Of a stretch of 8,776 nt of DNA, positions 6,799-8,776 are shown piece by piece (the stretch's first letter is position 1; every line of letters begins with the position of its first letter). A program made the translations under genes and the position numbers. Origin of the DNA: Desulfobacula sp. Its GTDB lineage: Bacteria > Desulfobacterota > Desulfobacteria > Desulfobacterales > Desulfobacteraceae. Location of the stretch: contig JAGLNZ010000601.1 of assembly GCA_023139225.1 (NCBI GenBank), positions 1 to 8,776 of the forward strand, read 5' to 3'. The notes beneath the pieces were generated by a model. That model worked only from the letters and a program-made list of their open reading frames with translations. It had not been told where the DNA came from and made no database searches.

Positions 6799-8541
6799 GT
6801 GCATGGTTTTTATAATCAGATTTTGAATATTGACCTTTCAAAACAGGAAATTCGTGTTCAACAGATCGAAGATGATATTTATTCAACCTATCTTGGGGGA
6901 AAGGGCCTGGCTTCCTGGATCTTGTCTGAAAAAAATCCTACAGGAGTGGATCCTTTGTCCTGCGATAATCATTTGATTTTTGCAACCGGTGCGGTTACCG
7001 GGGGCATGACATGGGGATCATCAAGATATGGTGTGTTTACAAAATCACCTTTAACAGGCCTTTATGCGGAATCATATTCAGGCGGCAGGGTGCCTGAAGC
7101 CATCAGTGCGACAGGATTTGATGCCATTGTTATCAAAGGTTGTGCCAAAGGCCTCCAGGTCCTGGAAATTACACCCCGGGGAGCCTTTTTCCATGATGCA
7201 TCCGACCTTAAGGGCAAGGATACATTTGAAACCGAAGATGCTGTCAGGCAAAAATATTATTTCAAAAAAACAAAGCAATGGAAAACAGGGGCGGTGGTTG
7301 TTGGCCCTGCTGCTGAAAACGGGGTTCTTTTTTCCATTATTAAAAATGATGGCTGGCGGTGCGCAGGAAGGGCTGGAACCGGCACGGTTATGGGATCAAA
7401 AAAATTGAAAGCCATTGTGTTTTCAGGAGATAAGAAAAGATCCCCCTATGATAAAGCCGGGCTGATAAAATTATCAAAGCAACTTGCTTCAGAATCAAAG
7501 GACCATCCGGCAGCCAAGGCGTATAAATCCATGGGAACCTCCCAGATGGTCAAAATAATGAATACGGCAAAGGCCTTTCCAACAAAATATTGGTCAAAAG
7601 GTGTAGCTCCCCATTGGGAAAAAATCAGCTCTAACGCTCTTCACAGCCGATGTGATGTTACGCCCCATGCCTGTGCCAAATGCTATCTTTCCTGCGGTAG
7701 AATGACCCGGGTGAAGCAGGGTCGTCATAAAGGGCTTGAGATCGAGGGACCTGAGTATGAAACCCTGTATGCTTTTGGCGGTCTCTGCATGATTGATTCC
7801 ATTGAGGAAATTATTTATCTGAACCATCTTTGTGATGCTTTGGGTATGGACACCATTACCGCTGGAAATCTTTGTGCCTTTGCCATGGAGGCATTTGAGA
7901 AAGGCCGGTCTGATTATGAAATTAATTTTGGTGATGCCAAGGCAGCAGGCATTCTTTTGAATCTGATTTTAGAAAGAAAGGGTATTGGTAATATCCTTTC
8001 AAAAGGCATCCGGTTTGCTGCAAAGGAATGGGACATGGAAGAAAGTGCCGTTCATGTCAAAGGAATGGAGCCGGCCGGCTATGATCCGAGAGTCCTTAAA
8101 GGCATGGGACTTGGATATGCCACATCAGACAGGGGTGCATGTCATCTTCGGGCCACATTTTATAAACCCGAGCTGTCAGGGCTGATTGAGCCAAACCAAA
8201 TTGATGGTAAAGCCAAGGTATTTATCGATTTTGAAGACAGGCTGACCCTGTTTGACGCAATGATCCTGTGCAAATTTTTCAGAGATATTTATTCCTGGAA
8301 GCTTTTGGGTGGGTTGATATCGGCTGCCACTGGTATTGACGGCTCTCAGGAAAGCTTAAAATCCATAGCAGGGGCAATCTCTTCAAAAGTCAGGGAGTTT
8401 AACCTGAAAGAAGGAATGACAAAAGAAGATGAAATGCTGCCAAAAGCATTTCATAAAAAGCTTGAAGACAGCAAAGCCGTTATTACCGAAAAAGAATTTG
8501 CTCAATTATTAGCAGACTATAAAAATGCCCGCGCCTGGTAA
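6799..8541 (+). CDS. Aldehyde:ferredoxin oxidoreductase, tungsten-dependent (AOR family)
   Basis: A 580-residue cytoplasmic enzyme, near the usual ~600 residues of the family, that oxidises aldehydes to acids and passes electrons to ferredoxin using a tungsto-bispterin and one [4Fe-4S] cluster. The N-terminal pterin-binding domain starts with the typical ILNIDLSKQEIRV, then YLGGKGLASWIL (31-42) and the stretch TWGSSRYGVFTKSPLTGLYAES (71-92). The cluster cysteines are C292, C295 and C299 (ACAKCYLSCG), with the distant fourth at C491 (DAMILCKF). Likely active-site residues are in EIEGPEYE (314-321) and at His449 (ACHLRATFYKPE). Being last in an operon after a GabT-like transaminase, it probably oxidises the semialdehyde made by that enzyme; this is inference. 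No ferredoxin, tungstate transporter or pterin gene is in the window. Benzoyl-CoA-reductase BamB and other AOR relatives share the fold, but their contexts differ, and AOR proper is favoured. Confidence 0.92.
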   Translation: MHGFYNQILNIDLSKQEIRVQQIEDDIYSTYLGGKGLASWILSEKNPTGVDPLSCDNHLIFATGAVTGGMTWGSSRYGVFTKSPLTGLYAESYSGGRVPEAISATGFDAIVIKGCAKGLQVLEITPRGAFFHDASDLKGKDTFETEDAVRQKYYFKKTKQWKTGAVVVGPAAENGVLFSIIKNDGWRCAGRAGTGTVMGSKKLKAIVFSGDKKRSPYDKAGLIKLSKQLASESKDHPAAKAYKSMGTSQMVKIMNTAKAFPTKYWSKGVAPHWEKISSNALHSRCDVTPHACAKCYLSCGRMTRVKQGRHKGLEIEGPEYETLYAFGGLCMIDSIEEIIYLNHLCDALGMDTITAGNLCAFAMEAFEKGRSDYEINFGDAKAAGILLNLILERKGIGNILSKGIRFAAKEWDMEESAVHVKGMEPAGYDPRVLKGMGLGYATSDRGACHLRATFYKPELSGLIEPNQIDGKAKVFIDFEDRLTLFDAMILCKFFRDIYSWKLLGGLISAATGIDGSQESLKSIAGAISSKVREFNLKEGMTKEDEMLPKAFHKKLEDSKAVITEKEFAQLLADYKNARAW

Positions 8542-8560
8542 AATAATCTTTACTTTTACC
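8537..8560 (+). repeat. Short AT-rich hairpin over the AOR stop codon
   Basis: GGTAAAA at 8537-8543 is perfectly complementary to TTTTACC at 8554-8560, with a ten-base loop. It spans the stop codon. The six-T run only begins at 8576, fifteen bases after the stem, and the stem is weak, so it is a poor intrinsic terminator. It may slow exonucleases at the operon end, or be chance. Confidence 0.3.
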
Positions 8561-8576
8561 CTGCCATGCTTATGAT
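8549..8576 (+). promoter_or_regulatory. Candidate sigma-70 promoter for uvrA
   Basis: TTTACT at 8549-8554 (four of six matches to the -35 consensus) is followed after 16 bases by TATGAT at 8571-8576 (five of six matches to the -10 consensus). Initiation would fall near 8583, giving a leader of about 50 bases before uvrA. The region is AT-rich, so a chance match is possible. Confidence 0.4.
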
Positions 8577-8616
8577 TTTTTGAATGTTGGAGTGAATAAA
8601 AAAAAGGCATGACAGG
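8560..8616 (+). repeat. Imperfect inverted repeat in the AOR-uvrA spacer
   Basis: Arms 8560-8569 (CCTGCCATGC) and 8607-8616 (GCATGACAGG) match as reverse complements at nine of ten positions. Inside them, six T at 8576-8581 can pair with the A-run at 8598-8605, leaving a 16-base loop. The right arm covers part of the AGGAG (8614-8618) that is the only reasonable ribosome binding site of uvrA. It could be a terminator-like or translation-blocking structure in read-through RNA; no T-run follows it. Confidence 0.4.
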
Positions 8617-8631
8617 AGTAGAAATCAAGGT

Positions 8632-8776
8632 ATGAAAAACGGCAGTTCATCAGGTTTATCAACGGTTCAGACAAATTCAAATTCCAAGGAGCTTGACAGA
8701 ATCATTGTCAAGGGAGCTAGAGAACACAATCTAAAAAATATTGATATAGATATTCCCAAAAAAAAGATGGTTGTCT
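8632..8776 (+). CDS. uvrA: UvrA, excinuclease ABC subunit A, N-terminal fragment
   Basis: The first 48 codons of uvrA, cut by the window edge. UvrA is the ATP-dependent damage sensor of nucleotide excision repair and loads UvrB onto lesions. Residues 24-37 ([14 protein letters not shown]), then [11 protein letters not shown], match the highly conserved start of UvrA, which continues into the first Walker A just beyond the window. The ATG at 8632 is the only start codon in frame before the conserved block. It gives an N-terminal extension of about 20 Ser/Asn/Thr-rich residues compared with E. coli UvrA. The ribosome binding site is AGGAG at 8614-8618, thirteen bases from the ATG, longer than ideal. 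The gene is unrelated in function to the upstream operon and probably has its own promoter in the 90-base spacer. Confidence 0.93.
   Translation, partial: MKNGSSSGLSTVQTNSNSKELDRIIVKGAREHNLKNIDIDIPKKKMVV

Noticed and set aside
8542..8631. A standard intrinsic terminator after the AOR gene
   Set aside because: The hairpins present are either weak and AT-rich or lack a T-run directly after the stem; the T-run at 8576-8581 sits inside the larger inverted repeat. Termination here is plausible but not shown.

Overview
The window looks like a piece of chromosome from an anaerobic bacterium, most likely a sulfate-reducing or related member of the Desulfobacterota (Desulfobacteraceae-like). The grounds are moderate to low GC by eye, a tungsten-type aldehyde:ferredoxin oxidoreductase, and the general look of the proteins. 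This placement is inference; there is no rRNA or other marker to settle it. All genes read on the + strand, spacing is tight, and nothing suggests a mobile element, tRNA, rRNA or CRISPR array. No gene-free stretch exceeds 110 bases.

Layout: (1) bases 1-4598 carry a nearly complete Opp/Dpp-type ABC importer: the C-terminal part of a family 5 substrate-binding protein (cut by the window edge), two permeases and two ATPases. (2) Bases 4595-8541 carry three catabolic enzymes: a nitrilase-superfamily amidohydrolase whose start codon overlaps the stop of the last ATPase gene (ATGA), a class III (GabT-like) aminotransferase, and an aldehyde:ferredoxin oxidoreductase (AOR family) starting with GTG. 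(3) After a 90-base spacer with inverted repeats and a possible promoter, the first 48 codons of uvrA begin and run off the window. It is probably a separate housekeeping unit.

The first eight genes read as one operon and suggest one pathway. A small amide-, carbamoyl- or peptide-like compound is imported; the amidohydrolase releases an omega-amino acid; the GabT-like enzyme converts this to a semialdehyde; and the AOR oxidises the semialdehyde to a dicarboxylic acid while reducing ferredoxin. The logic parallels the aerobic DavA-DavT-DavD route (5-aminovaleramide to glutarate), or beta-ureidopropionase plus beta-alanine transaminase, but with a ferredoxin-linked tungstoenzyme where an NAD(P) semialdehyde dehydrogenase would normally be. 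The substrate is not readable from sequence. This combination is the most interesting content of the window.
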